The translations under genes and the position numbers were made by a program. 64,000 nt of DNA, taken from NCBI GenBank assembly GCA_037074705.1, contig CM073595.1:48417639-48481638 (forward strand), in the 5' to 3' direction. The DNA is from Zhengitettix transpicula (lineage: Eukaryota; Arthropoda; Insecta; Orthoptera; Tetrigidae). Of the stretch, positions 24,851 to 39,500 are shown piece by piece. Each line of letters starts with the position of its first letter. Position 1 is the stretch's first letter. The notes under the pieces were generated by a model. It saw only the letters and a list, made by a program, of their open reading frames with translations. It was not told the DNA's origin and ran no database searches.

Positions 24851-27800
24851 TATCTTTGTTGTAAGTACGCAATTAACAATTAGTTTGATTTGTTTGAATT
24901 CATTGTTAACTAAAATTACCAAGCCTCGGTAACACGCAGAAGGGGTTAGTCAGAAATGATAATATAAATGAGAGCGGGCTTTATTCCATTGGCACTTGTG
25001 GAGCCGAATTATTTTCTTTTATAATTTTAGTATTATATTTGTAACTAACAAGCTGCTAGTTTTTATTTCGAATATGTTTATTTTTTATCATTGTTTTGTT
25101 ACTCCACTGTGCTTATGAAACTTCGCACCTCGTCCGTATATAGGGCCTAATGCGTGTGGTTGTGATAGGCTACATATGGGTTATTCGCTTTGATGACTCT
25201 GCCCTGTAATAGCATAGGAAGAAATAGAAAGAGGGGATGCGGAAAGATAGTGCTAGGTAGCCAACGGTTGACTAGGGGCCCTCAGGCTATATTTTAAGGA
25301 TCCTACCCGGCAATTCGCCTAAATGTAATGCAGGGAAAACTATAAAAACCTGCATCAGGAAAGTCTGGTGCTTGTCCAACGCCCTTCCGAAAACAGGAGT
25401 TGAATTTACAATAGGGACGCAACATTCCTCACTCGACCGAATTTGGAGGGCAGCTGGCGGACTGGTCCAAAAGGAACAGCGGACAACTGTTGCTGTACGA
25501 CTGCGGTCCCAGAACATACACCCTCAAAATCCTTTTGGGTGGTTGTGCAGTAAACAGGTCAATGTTTGTATCGTATTTTCTTTGGATGAAGAAATTTTTC
25601 ACGTTTCAGTAGTTTGTGCAGTAATTCCATCCTATATGTCAGAAAGGCTCTTTAGCCCCTTATAATTCTTCCGCACAGCATACCTTAATTATTTTATTTC
25701 TTCGTAATTCGCAATATTAGTTATGCAAAAGCTCCCTTATTTATTAGGAGTTAGTAAATAAACCTGATATATAATGTACGTTTTGGCGTCCCCTCAGAGC
25801 AATGCCGTTGCCCCTACAGCTCACTGTTCACTGTGGTGCTGTTTCCATCTTTGTCGATTTTGGCATTATTTCAGCCTCTCCTATGTATGAAACAACGCTC
25901 TGTTATTTTTTCCTCTGTACAATAGATTTGTCCTCTAATCCGGAACATCATTAACTGAATTATTATTTTTGTCACGTTTGATAAAAAGCGCACAATTCCC
26001 TTACTAGATGTCTACATAAAAGTCTATACACAAGGTCAGCAATTCGAATTTTCTATAACACAATGATACAGTATAGATAATATTTATTTCCATTATTTGC
26101 AACAATACAAAATGGGAAATCGTCAATCATATAATAGAAATATAACATATACATGAATTCAATATAACTTATATTTTAATATAACATGGTTAACATTTAA
26201 CATTATGTTTACAGATATTATAAGGATACAATATTTATTTTTTAAAAGGTCAGCCATACAGTACAGTGGCTTTTTAACTAGATATGTTTTTAATTCTACT
26301 GCAAAGAACTTATTCTCTATTATCAAAAGTCTACAATAAATTATCAGTAATTTGACATTTAATACGAACTTCTGTTGCATGTATTGTCATAAAGGTATCA
26401 AATGTACATTGAACCTGATTTTAAGAGACATCTTATACTACATTTTATGAATTCATTAGTTGTCTACAGTCCGAAAACTTCTCACCAACTAATGTCTTCT
26501 ATATTAATTAGAAGTCGGGATGTGGTACTACACAATTTGCTCAAATAATATAGCTTGCCCTTAAGTGAGCCATTTAAGAAGAACGTTTTATTGGACTCAG
26601 TTAAAAACTCGAACAAGGACATTATTTCTAATTAACACCATTTTCGTAAAACTCGAAAAAATATTTTGTATTTAAATTACTTTAATTCTTGATTAAAATT
26701 TCTTATTGATATGTTTATTGTTCATGTGGTTTGAATTCCATTGTTGTACTGTGACTTAGTTTGTATGCTAATTAAAATTTTAACTTTTAAATTGCTCATA
26801 AGTCAATTTTATTAATGAATAATTTATTTTCATGGCTAATGCTAATGTATAACTTGTTTATACTGTATTACATGACTGAATACTTTAAGACAGGTCAGAG
26901 TCCATGATTTGCTATATCGTTGGTGGGAGTATGGGAAAAAGTGACGTTTGATTTGGGATCTGTTTGTGAATCTTATTTGAAGTCTTATGTACAATAGCGA
27001 TTTTAGTATTACACATTACTCGATAAACTATATATGAAAAAATGGTAAAATACCAATCTATTCAATCGTAACACCATCGTAATTTTAGGATGCAATATAG
27101 GTTAGGTTTGAATTGAAGATATACCGAATATATTGTAATGTTTAAATGGAAATAAGTTTGCCCAGATATCAGAATGTTATTAAGGGATTAATGTTTGTTA
27201 CCTAATATTATAACATACTATCAGAATAATTTTGCAACAACTTTCTATAAAAAAATAATTTATGTTAATTGGTAGGAATACCTGATAATCATTAACTGTA
27301 TTTCATCTAATATTTACTTTGATCAAAATATTTCTATACAGATGATAGACAAACGTTTAGCCTTTTTCTGTATTATCCAGTGTACCCTAAAATTTTATGT
27401 TTTGAATAGTGAAACATAGCACTATTCTGCATTCCTTTGTATTAAAATACTAACAAATAAAAACATTGTGCCATCCATGAATATACTTATGTAGTTCTGT
27501 GCTTTAATTGATAAAACTTTGTGCCAATACTTTTAAATCCCAGTAAAAAATATCAAATGAAAAAATATATTTAAAACTTATTCTCCATGATTTAATTACC
27601 TTGTCCTGTTTTCTACTAAGATATATGCGGGATGCTCATTAGTGTTGCATGTTCTGCCACCTCAATTACTGTATTCTAGGGAAAGCGTGAATAATAGTAA
27701 TTTTTTTTCAGAGGATTTTTTGTCATTCTCAAGCAATTTCAATATGCACATTTAGTTCTTGCTATTATAAGTAGTAACAGTTTACAAAATTATGCCAGTG

Positions 27801-28918
27801 ACTGCTTTTGTGAGATTGTCACTTACTAGGTTACCTTCCTTAATAAATTTCAGGTTCATTGTGGAACTCTTACAATTGACAAAATAGTTTCTTTTATTCT
27901 TTCATTATCATTTTTGTTATAAACTGAAAATATTTGATAATTTACAATTAGGTAATTGTCCTACTCAGGAATGATAAAAATTTTCCTATGCCGAAGTTGA
28001 AATTGTTTTGAATGCTACTGAAGGAAGTTCAAGATGACAATTTCCTAATCTAAAAACAAGACTAAATTTTTTACACATAAGAAAAATTAAGAATGAATGT
28101 TGTCCTAATGTTTTCTTTTCTGTCTACCTTTTTATGGCACTCTAAAATGTATTTTTTTTATAAGCATATTTCACTTGTATGCCATGTCACATTATGTTTA
28201 TGTTGCCTAATGTATACACAAACCATAATCAACTTAATTTTGTTGACTATTCCTCTGTGTGTTTTAGTTACTCTTTGTAGCTATTGTGTATAAATCTTGG
28301 AATTCATTCCTAGTAATCATATCCTCATTATTTAAGATTTATAATTTGTTACTATGTATGGTATTTAACAAGGTAAACAATTCATTGTTAATAACAAATT
28401 ACATCTTAATGATTCTGCAATTTGGCAATGACAACCTTGACAAATTTTATTAATATTTTGTATGTTGCATCCTTTTTATTCTTACAAATTATAATGTTTC
28501 TTTTGAAAAGTAAAAACAAAAGTTTAGTATAGTGATATGTGCTCCGAACATCATTCCAATATTTTTGTAGGCTATACTTGTATTATATATTAGCTCCTTG
28601 TCTGTTTTAATGGAAAATTAAGCCAGTCTGGTTCTGTCACAATTTAAGTCCATCTGGGATGAAAGAAAGAACATTCAAGTTGTTGCTCATATTATTAATT
28701 TGATTCTTCTGCAATGGACCTCTACTTACCTAATTTCACTATTCTGAAAAATATTTCCCAACAGGCACAGTGTATCTTCTTGTCGTTTCTATTAGTTGTA
28801 GGGCTGAAAAATAATTGTTCATACATTTTTAACCATACAATTTTATATTTTACAAGGTCTTTGCCATTTTTATTTATTCAATAATGAATGTAAAATTTAT
28901 TGCTTATAATTTTTTCAG
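24851..28918. other. Divergent intergenic region between the CCDC177-like and RhoGAP genes
   Basis: About 4 kb between two divergently oriented genes. The part at 25000-25950 keeps more CpG and GC than its surroundings and probably holds promoter elements. A GC-richer block at 25280-25560 may be a decayed repeat that I cannot identify. The rest is AT-rich with no supported coding exon. The RhoGAP 5' UTR exon upstream of the acceptor at 28918 was not located. Confidence 0.4.
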
Positions 28919-29002
28919 ATGCAATGAAAGAAAAGTAATAATAATAAAAAATGTGCTACCAAAATCCACTAACCGGTGTTGTGCCTGCATCATTTTCACA
29001 TT

Positions 29003-30595
29003 ATGGATATAGTAGACACACATCTGAGAGTCCTCTATAGCTTTGAGTATGAAACCAAGAGTGGAAGAAGAGTATCAATTACTGAAGGGGAAAAGTTATT
29101 CTTAATAAAAAGAACTAATGATGATTGGTGGCAAGTTATTAGAAATTCAACAGAAAGACCATTTTTTGTTCCAGTTTCCTATGTAGAAGTTATTAAACAA
29201 GGAAATGAGTCTTCAGATTCAAAGTCTGTTAAGTCTACAGTTGAGGCCTCTTGTACAAAGTTTCAAAATTTACATGATGAAAAATTTAATCCACATAAAT
29301 CTGGCTCGGATACAAATAGAAATTCACTTCCCAATAAAGTTAAATCTAAAATTGAAAGAGAATATTATAATTTGTCAGAAATAAATAAACGAATTGAATC
29401 TGAAAAATGGAGACAGTGGGCTGCTGAAGAGTTGATCTCTGAATTATCACAGAAGAAAGCAAGCTACAACAAGCAGCCTCTTTGTATTGCATCAAGTTCA
29501 GATGAATCTTTAGATAAAGAAGTAAGACAGTATGGGTGTTTCTTATCTGTCACTGATAAGATTGCTGAGCATGAGCGCATATACGGTGCACAGTCAGAGA
29601 GAGCAAACTGGGATTCATTAGTGGAGCTTCCAGGATACACTCATAAAGGTTTGGAGGAAAAGTTAAGTTCAGAATCTCAGCAGAATTTGCATAACCACAA
29701 CCATCCCAGCTCATCAAAACATCAGGAACACCAAGAAGACAAGTTACTTTACAAAAGTGAAAAATGTTTAATGAACCCAAATTTGACAGGAGATGATAAA
29801 ATTAAGGAAGAGGATTCCATAGTCTATAAGAAGAAAATCTTAAATCAAGATTATATTCAGAAAGAAAATTACAATTTTATTAACAAAAATAATTGTGTAT
29901 CAGACATTTGCAGTCAATCTGAAGAAGACCAGAAACTTCCTGAAGTGATTTCAACTAATGACCATTTAGGAGAGAAGGTAATTGCTTCTATTGAACATCC
30001 GTGTAGAAACATTGAGGCTGTTTCAGTTCTAGACACTTATGACATACCACAAATTAAAACTGATATGTTAAGTAAATTGAAGACAAAATTAAAGTATTCC
30101 ACGAGCTTTAAAACTAGGAAAGAATTAGAAAAACGTCAAACCAGGTATGACAAAACCTGTGTTCTTTCCTCTTCGTGGGATAAACTTGAAGCTCTTCCAG
30201 GTGGTTCAACACAGGTCTCTTCACTCTCTCGTTTGTCTGGCCATCATACTGGAAAAGAAGTTTCAGAATTATCTAAAGCTGAATCTGGCTTAAGCTCAAA
30301 TGTCGAAATAGGGGCTGAAGCTAAGGAGAATGAAGATTCAAGTAGTGCAAGTGAATGTGATTATAATGCAAATTATAATTTGGACAGTACTGAAAAATTG
30401 GGCAACAGAATTAATCCATCACCACTTCATACAGATTTAATTGTTGGCTTGCATTCAAGTGCTCATACTTTGCATGATGATGATTTTAGTGACAGTAGTG
30501 TATCAAATAAATCAGATGATACACTTGAAAAACAGTATGGAAGAAATGTTAATATAAGTAGCACATCCAAATCTCGTCGGAAAAGTAGCCTACAA
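29003..30595 (+). CDS. RhoGAP long-form first coding exon (SH3 plus linker)
   Basis: Acceptor TTTTTTCAG ends at 28918. A 531-codon exon, unusually long beside the others (34-72 codons). It encodes the SH3 domain (RVLYSFEYETKSGRRVSI, DDWWQV, PFFVPVSYVEVI) followed by about 460 residues of Ser/Lys/Glu-rich, probably disordered linker. The donor CAA|GTATGT closes it in phase 0. An ATG at 28951 opens an overlapping upstream ORF of 29 codons in another frame. Confidence 0.9.
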
Positions 30596-33500
30596 GTATG
30601 TATAATCCATTTTTTTACATCCGTATGCTTTCCATTTTAGTTTTATGTTTCTCTAAGTAACCAAAATTTATTGAAGCAAAGCAACTATATTAAATTTTAA
30701 ATACACAATTTCTTTCAGTTATCAATTTTTATTGACATCATTTATCATATAAAAATATGCAAATTCAATATTTCAGTTTTTTTGGTTACTATACTTTTTT
30801 CCAGTTCTGCATTTCTATTGTCTAGTACAGTTACACTTGATCATATAGCATTATTTGAAGAGTCAAATGTCCATATTTGGTATCTAAAACTTACTATAAA
30901 TTAATAAAATGGTGTTTTTTTTAAAAAAAAATAGAAATATTAATTAGGTTAGAACTGTTGAATTCTCCGTGTAAAAGTAATGGTTAATACTTATCCTAAC
31001 ATTAAATGTGTATGTTGTTAGAATTGATTTTAATTTGATTTAATTTATAAATTATACCAATAACTTATCAATATTTGTTTGAAATACATAATATTAAAAA
31101 CAATTTTTAATATTTTTAAGGACAAACCCACTGACGATACAAGTTATTATTTTTTGGAAAATGCAAGTAACTGTTCCAACTTGTTAAAAGAAACTTATGT
31201 GGATGAAATTCCTTTACCTACCGGTTGGTGTAAATCATTTGATGAGAAATATCAACAAATGTGTTACATTAATTCTGCTACAAATGCCAAGGTAATTGTT
31301 TTCTTCATGTTTACCCATTGTTTGGTTCAATTTAGTATTGATTGCAAATCATTTAATCACATGCTGCAAACTTTTTTTTTCAATTAATCTCTGTTTATTC
31401 ATATGAAGGATGTTGAATACCTGTCTTGAGATTGAATCTTTAACTTGATATTCTTAGTATGTATAGATGTCTAAAAATATGGACTTTGCTATGCTCTATT
31501 TGTTCATGTAGCTCAAACACTTTGAATAGGTTATGATTTGTACTGATAATGTGACAATTATTGGTTTCTTACAAGTGGCTGGACCTGCTTGTGTGGGTCC
31601 TATACCCCTTTCTCCTAGTTTGTTCCACATATTACCAGAAGAAGCTTTATTGTTGCTGTAATTCTAAATTCCTTAAGCATGAGAAAATTATTTTAAAATC
31701 CAAAGCAAAACAGATTGTTGAAATTTCATTTAATACTTATTAAATATAGAAGAAAAGCTTGAACTTTTATTGTCCGATGCTTTCCACTCATAGCATTGAA
31801 GGTTCACAACATGAAAATAGAATCAGCAGTAGCCATTTCTTAGATTTGTTATTCCTTCTTGGTGTTCTCAATAGTTAGTTAGATGAACAATTAAATTTCA
31901 CTAGTAATTTTGTTTGTAAATAAATGTTGCACATTATACAAAACAAACTGTATCTGTTAAAGAATTTGTTAAATGTATAAACACTGCAGCTTTTTACCTG
32001 TGCAGTCTGATGAAAAAAGAGGAATTGTTTGAACAGCCAAGTTGTTATTGATTTTTGATACATCAAGGAGAATAAACATGTTGATTGACAACTTGTTAAC
32101 TTAAAAAAAAGGTTTTTACTATGTATTTGTTAATTAAAAAAAGGGTTTTACTATATATTTGTTGATTAAATAAAAAAGTTGTTTCATAGTTAAAAGAACA
32201 GAGTGCCAAATCGTCAACTTTTTAAAGATGTTGCATTCTGATAAATGTGAAGAGAAACTGGAAAATTAGCTTTCCATGATAAATGGTAATAATTCCTTTA
32301 AAGATTCAGATAATTATTTGTTCATATTCTTCATGAACCATTTGATGGAAGAAGCATTTTATGAGGTTTGTTAAACTACAAATTGATTCACTACTCCACT
32401 TTCAACAATGGAAGCATAGTAAGGTTTCAGCACTTTAAATGAATTAAAGCTCTCTTCGGAAATAGTATTGGTCAAATCAGACTGAATTCACTGGTTGTTT
32501 GTTCAATTCATTGAAGAAAATTGGTGAAATTCCCAATTTCAAGAATAGTATTGAAATGTTTTCGAATGAAAAGATTACGCTTGCTCAACCCTGGTATATG
32601 TAACCTACCAGTTGATGCGTTTAATTCTGAATCTCTATTAAAAGTTGGTTAGGGTTTATATATGGACCTACATTTGACCATGAATACTATTTTCCTTGTG
32701 TTTTGTAATTTGTAATTAACAAAATCCACAACAATCCAAATATTGTGATCATCCACCAGTAACATCTGTAATGTTTTACACAAATTGTTTAAATTTTTCA
32801 TGGAACACATTAGAATAATGTGATTTTGGTTTAGTTTGGCTTTCAAAACATAGTCGGGTCCTGAGACGTTCACTTGTCATTTATTTGCTGAATTGAATGT
32901 ATATTAAAAAGATTCTGATATCCTCAGAGCTCCATATGATTTCTCTACTCTTTAAAGTTATTAGTTTTTTCTATTAAACTGAATTGATCTTCCATTTTGA
33001 CATTCAGAATTAGTCATTATTTTTGTCGCCCGGTGACCAGAAATTTGAATATTTTTGTCAGTCTTGGTATTATGCTGGGTTATTTAATTATAAGTTTTGT
33101 ATATTTTCAACAATGTAGATATTTTTAGTAACCGTAAATTGTAAGTTATGATTTTTACTGGGATATTTTCACAAAATTTTGGAAATGTTCTGTCTGAAAA
33201 ATGTGTTGATATTCTTTTTCCTTTTATTATTACTTCCAAGTAGGTCTTCCAAGTTTTTGGCTTACACATTTTTTCTGATTAAAGGGATATCCAGTCTAAT
33301 TTGTTTTTTTTTGATAAAAATCGTATAAATTTCTTTGATTTAAGAATTCTTTAGTCTCATTTCCTTCCAGCAAGTGAATGCTCATATTTCTTTGACATGG
33401 TAACTACAACACAGATTAACTAAGGGTCTATCGAACCTTTTATTTTTAAAATTCATTTTCAATGTTGTATATCTATGATTTCTAATTTGTTTGTTATTGT

Positions 33501-36500
33501 ATAACTAAGATTAAAGAAAAGTGAGTCATATAATTACCTGCAGCAGTTATATTCCTTTCAATGTTGTCTACCAAAGGATGCTATGCCCATATTTTTTTAC
33601 AACAGGAAACTAGTGGTTTTCCTGTTTAGATAGAGTTGTGATTGTCATTTTTTAGCCTAGCTTATTTTAGCAGAAGATACAAATATCTAATTTCATCAAA
33701 ATTAAGGGTCATCTTTAAATCTTTTTTTATAGCTTGAATTACATCCTTACATATTTTTTTGATGCACACAACAGTAAATAGGATCTCACTTCAGTTTATT
33801 TTTGACTGCAAGATTTTTACTTTGTTGAAACATGTAAGAGCCGGGGAAGGTAAACATTCTCAAATCAAAGCAGAATTTTTTAATGAGTATATAATTGAAA
33901 AGTTTATTTAAAATGAAGATATATTCAGATGAAAAACTTTCATTTCATCAGATAAACTTTTTGTTTTGTTTTTACCAGATTCTATAAATATTTTTACGTG
34001 AATCCTTGTCTATTAGGAATAACAGTGATGAACCCCATCATTTTTAGAATGATTTTAAAATGTATTATATTTACTATTAAAATAATTATAAATTATATCT
34101 CCAGTTTAATGTAATTTTTGCAGTTTGTCCTGCTTATGAAAGTGTGTTAACCATGTTTATTTCCTGGGAAATTAACAAGCCATCTCTGACTTCTATCTCA
34201 CTGTATGTTGTTGTGTTATTCACATCACACAGAGATTAGAAGATCTAAAGTTTTCCTGTCAATTTACGAAATTTCCTGTGGACCAACTAACGAGGCCTAG
34301 GCACACGCCTATATTTCAGGCAATAGTGATTATTAATTATCACAAATGTGAATATATTTGGTAATAGTTGTTCTTCGTGATTCTTATTTTTAAAAATTCG
34401 TTTGAGTTTAATTTTAGTTCTTGTAGGTTGTGATAAACAATCCTCACAATATCAAAGATCGAAGTCTTTCCCGGTGTATTTGCTGAAGAAAACGTTCGCG
34501 GGTTTCCACCCTAGGTCAAACAGTGACGTTTCGACGGACAAAGACACTGCTGCCGTCATCTTCCAGGCTACCCTCAGAATAATTTTTAGAATCCTATGAA
34601 CTACAAACTGTTGGTACGATAATAAATAACTTGTGTTGATGAACATATCTTCTCGTCAGTTCCTTCCACTCGTGACTTCCGTTATATGTCAGTTTTTGTT
34701 TTCACTATCTCGTCCAGATAACGGCTGCCCATAAATACGCCTATTTATTTGACGGAATCTAATATTTATTACCGTTTTATATATTAATATAGACATAAAA
34801 ACGGCAATAAACACACTTGAAAGGTGCCAAATGTGCTTCACTAACCGCATCAACCGATAAATGTCTATCACAGCCTCAAAATTCGCATTACCATCCTGTA
34901 TCCGTTTTATTGTACGCCTTTTAAAGAGCTACCTGTTTTCTGTCATCAAGACTCGACTGATTTACTATCACATCCAACTTTGAAATAAGTTTTTATTGAT
35001 ACTCAAATTCGACTTCTACTTTCCTTAAAATCCGTAGGCTACTAAAAAACCTTTTGTATCACATGTAAAGTGCTTCTAATGTGAAGTAGGCCTATGTCCT
35101 CAGCTATCTGAACCTATTTTCAGAGTGGAGCATCCCGTACTTTACATTTGAACATTTACTTCTCGTCAGTCCCTGACCATCATTTTAAAACACCTTTCCG
35201 AACTCTATAATGATCGTCGTCATGGGCGCCGCCAGGATTAATTTCACGGAGGTGCAACTGCATCTACACACTATACTATTAACTAATAAAATATAATTTA
35301 TAATAATCAAAAAATTGCAAAGAACTAGATGTTGAATTTAAGCGTCCTCGAGTGGTGGCAAGGCAGGCCTGCGGATCAAATCAACCATGACAATATACAT
35401 CTTCATCCCATATTTACATTCTATAATTTCTTCTCCGAGGAATCGACAAGGTGATGAACAAATTTGGACATCAACCTTGATGCCTTAAGCTTTTATCCAA
35501 AAAACGGTGATTTAATCAAATATTTTTCTGTGTATTTTCTGTCATGGCAGGGTGTGCAAGTGCCCCCTCTGCCGGCGCCTATGATCGTCGTCTGAATGCC
35601 TCTTATGATCCAGTGAATTTCAATTGTCTCTGTCAAACTTCTCGCATTGGGTCCCCCATTTTCATTACCCATTACATAAGTTGTCGCGCGATTTCTTATG
35701 TTATGTCGTCGAATTATTCTTTTTTATTCTCCAGTCTAATTCTTGACCTTGAAAACGTCTTCTTAATATTAAATTCCAGTTTTAATCAGTTTATAATTTA
35801 GACCAAAATCGAATACTCGTCAGTCACCTGGATTCCTCTTTCACCCATTCATTGCGTTCATCTGTAGTATACGTCCCACGAAGTTGTCTCGTTGGATTTT
35901 CAGGTCCAAAGACTCTTACCCACAATCCAGAACTTACTGAAACGTACATATTTTTATATTATCTATCAATTTAGCATTAACAATTCTTCTAGAGTTGCAT
36001 ATTTCGAAAGCTTCTATTTTTACTTCGGGCTTTCCATGTGTGTCCAGATTTCAGTTCCATATACTGTACGTCAATATTTTTTTTTATCATGATTACATAT
36101 GTTTGTCTCTTCTTACAATGTTTCCAAGCACTATTCTTATGTTTTTAGCTGTAACCATACCGAACTGAGGCACCGACACTTGAAAATAGTGTAACTATGT
36201 AGCCGGATCCGTTGGTTTCGTGGTTGCCATGGTGGATTCCCAAACTGAAGGCTTCAATCCTGTCGGGTTCCCTTTAAATAAGTGTGCGAGTGACGACCCT
36301 CATAGAAAATAAATAAATAATGGCTACCACACGGGAAAGATGTTCGAACAAACGAACTTTGATGTGTTTCATGTTCTAACCTATCCTGAAAATGAAACAC
36401 TTAAAAGATTCCCCGACCCTTTCCTCAATCAATCAATAATGGAACGTTCTTCTTGTCAACGATTTTGACTTTAACGCTTCGGAAACATGGTGGCACTGAT

Positions 36501-39500
36501 TAATAATGACGAAGCATTGGATAATGAGAGAGATACTTATGTTGTTTTTATCTGTTGTTCCTGTCGCTGCTGGAGCGGACTGTGAAGTGGGGACAACATG
36601 TTTGTGGCGTGACGTCACCCTGATAACCGTGGGGGACGATTTCCTCATTGCCAACTTACGCCACCCTTCTCTCTCCTACCGCGGCATTTACGCTCAATTT
36701 TAGAAGCCGTACTCTCACTATCCTGTGGCTTCTGGTATTGATATTTTCCTGTCATAGCGTTCTTTACCGGGTAACAGTTATCCATCACATTAAGAGAATG
36801 CAAAACACACCTGCCCCTCCCCCCTCTCCCAAAAACAAGGAATAAAGCATGCATGTCCACACTTGGTACGACAAACGTGAATTTGGATTTGGAGAGTGTT
36901 TTAAAGCTTTCTTCGTAGAGTAATAACGTTGATTAAATTTTTCAGAAAGGCTTGTACGTAATTATTTTTTTTTGAAAAAGCAACACTCGACGTAGTTTTT
37001 ACAGTCCCTACCTATATTTTCTTCCAAAGTACAGTTCTTAATTCTAGCGACTCTGAGATATTCAATGATTCTCATTCGTCACCTTGCTTCGGGGTTTTCA
37101 CCACTCACTTCGGCTATCTGGATGGTTTCTTCTCTACAACAGAGTCGACTCCGCTGTGTCGTTCATCATATAAATTTTAATGTATAGATCTGAATATTCT
37201 AGACCCCCAAAAAACAAGTGTATGATATTAATCAATTTTTTAAACGAATCGTAATGTGAAATGTATTCTGTTAGGAAAATGTGGATAGTAAAATAGTTGG
37301 TCTTATTTCAGTCTCAGCACACAAATTGTCACCTTTTGCTTACTTTCGCGTTGCGTTACGTTACAAGTGTATGATATTAATGTGAGATCTGTTCTGTTAG
37401 GAAAATGTGGATAGTAAAATAGTTTCTCATTTCAGTCTCGGCATACAAATTGTCATTTTTTTGTACTTTCGCGTTGCGATGATAGTTACGTTGCAAGTAT
37501 ATGATATTATTCAATTTTTTAAATTTAATCGTAATGTGCAATATGTTCTGTTGGGAAAATGTGGATAGTAAAATAGTTTGTATCATTTTAGTCTCAGCAC
37601 ACAAATTGTCATTTTTTTGCTTACTTTCGCGTTGCGTTGATAGTGATGATAGTTACGTATCAAGTATATGGTATTAATCAATTTTTTAAACGAATCGTAA
37701 TGTGAAATATGTTATGTTAGGAAAATGTGGATAGTAGTAAAATAGTTCATCTTATTTCAGTCTCAGCACACAAATTGTCATTATTTTGCTTACTTTCGTG
37801 TTGCGATGATAGTGATGATAGTTACGTTACAAGTATATGATATTATCCAATTTTTTAAATTAATCAAAATGGGAAATGTGTTCTGTTAGGAAGATGTGAA
37901 TAGTAAAATAGTTTATCTCATTTCAGTCTCAGCACACAAGTTGTCATTATTTTGCTTACTTTCGCGCTGTGATGATAGTTACGTTACAAGTATATTGTAT
38001 TAATCAATTTTTAAATTAATCGTCGTGTAAAATATGTTCTGTTAGGAAAATGTGGATAGTAAAATAGTTTATCTCATCTCATTTCAGTCTCAGCGCACAA
38101 ATTGTCATTATTTTGCTTACTTTCGCGTTGTGTTGATGGTTACGTTACCATCTCGAACGGTTTCACAAATTTTACGATTTTATTATTACTCTGTCAGCTC
38201 AATATAATGTAAAAACGTTTGGCTTTATACGGTAGTATCGTTATCACTTAGGGCTCCGGTGGAGGGATGAGGGTGTCTGGGCTGTCTCGAAGGAACAAGG
38301 CCGTCTTTATTCATCACCGCGACCTCGCAGCAAGTCTCCATTTCCATTCACTTTTACACCGCCTTCTTCTTTGCGGTATTGCGTTGCGAAATAATTTGTT
38401 TTGAAGCGTTCTTCGGATCTTGACGGCCGTGTCCCATATCGGACAGCGGTTTTCACGAAAACAGGACGCGGTATTTTCGCGCAAAAGGAAAGGGAACGAC
38501 CTGCGAGACCGTTCGCGGCCGAGTTTCTCAACGTCGAAATTTTTGTGTTTAGTTTTCACCGTACCACGAGATCGGAGCAGTTACCCTTAGTCAATCGTGT
38601 GTAACATTTAGCTGCGACGACCCTGTCGAATTCAATTTACATCTCGAACACTACGTAGCACATCGGGCCGGACACGTATAAGTTGTCACTATGGTTAGGA
38701 TACCAGAATTTAAAAACACATAAATGCGGTTTAGGTTTATGTGGCAGTGAAAGTGGTCAGTTGGAAAATCTGAAAAGCTTTAGAAAGCAGAATACCAATT
38801 AAATGGATAGATGGAATGTGAAAATTTTCCAAATATCGGCGAGGGAAGGAAATAAGTTTTTGAAAATAAGAGGAAATGTCAGTGTGGCATGTACCAGAGT
38901 AAATTGTAACAATAAGAATAATGAGAACGACAGAGACCATAGTATATAAATCATTTAATGAAGGATGTAGGATATAGCAGGCACTGAGGGAAGGTAAGCG
39001 ACACGCCAAAACGAACCACTTATGACTGAGGGCTCGAAAATAACTTTTATATGTGACGTGTAAAACGATTAAGTGGTTCGCATTTCTAAGTTGGGGAGAG
39101 TGACCGACGAAGTTATTAATCGCTTGTGTAAGAACTGCACCCGTGACGTCATTCGAGATACACAACTTCCGGCGTTAGGAAACTGAGCCACAGCCGCTGT
39201 TTCATATTTTTTATATATGCAGTCAACGAATTTAGCTTTCTGGGTATATCAAATAAAATTTTACAGCTCGAGACATCATTGTTGTGAATTAACGATACGA
39301 TTATTAAAACACAGAAAACAAGCTTGAGAGACATGGGATGAGGAGGGGAACTCTGAGGAACGTATAGTTATTTGTCGTTTCGGAATTTACGTCTGTATGC
39401 AAGCAATTTCGGTTTGTGGGTTAATGCAGTGAACGACTGAGGGGAATTCGTCAGCACTCTATCGGAACGTCCGGATTGGGGTGTTAGTGAGTTTACAATG

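Noticed and set aside
25287..25665. Overlapping frames at 25.3-25.7 kb as a gene between the divergent promoters
   Set aside because: Both strands are open because the block is GC-richer; neither product shows a domain or splice structure.
36190..36260. tRNA-like promoter boxes suggesting another SINE
   Set aside because: The B-box-like GGCTTCAATCC has an extra base and no A box could be placed with confidence.
37212..38150. CRISPR-like regular repeats
   Set aside because: The whole roughly 155-bp unit repeats, with no unique spacers, in a eukaryotic intron; it is a minisatellite.
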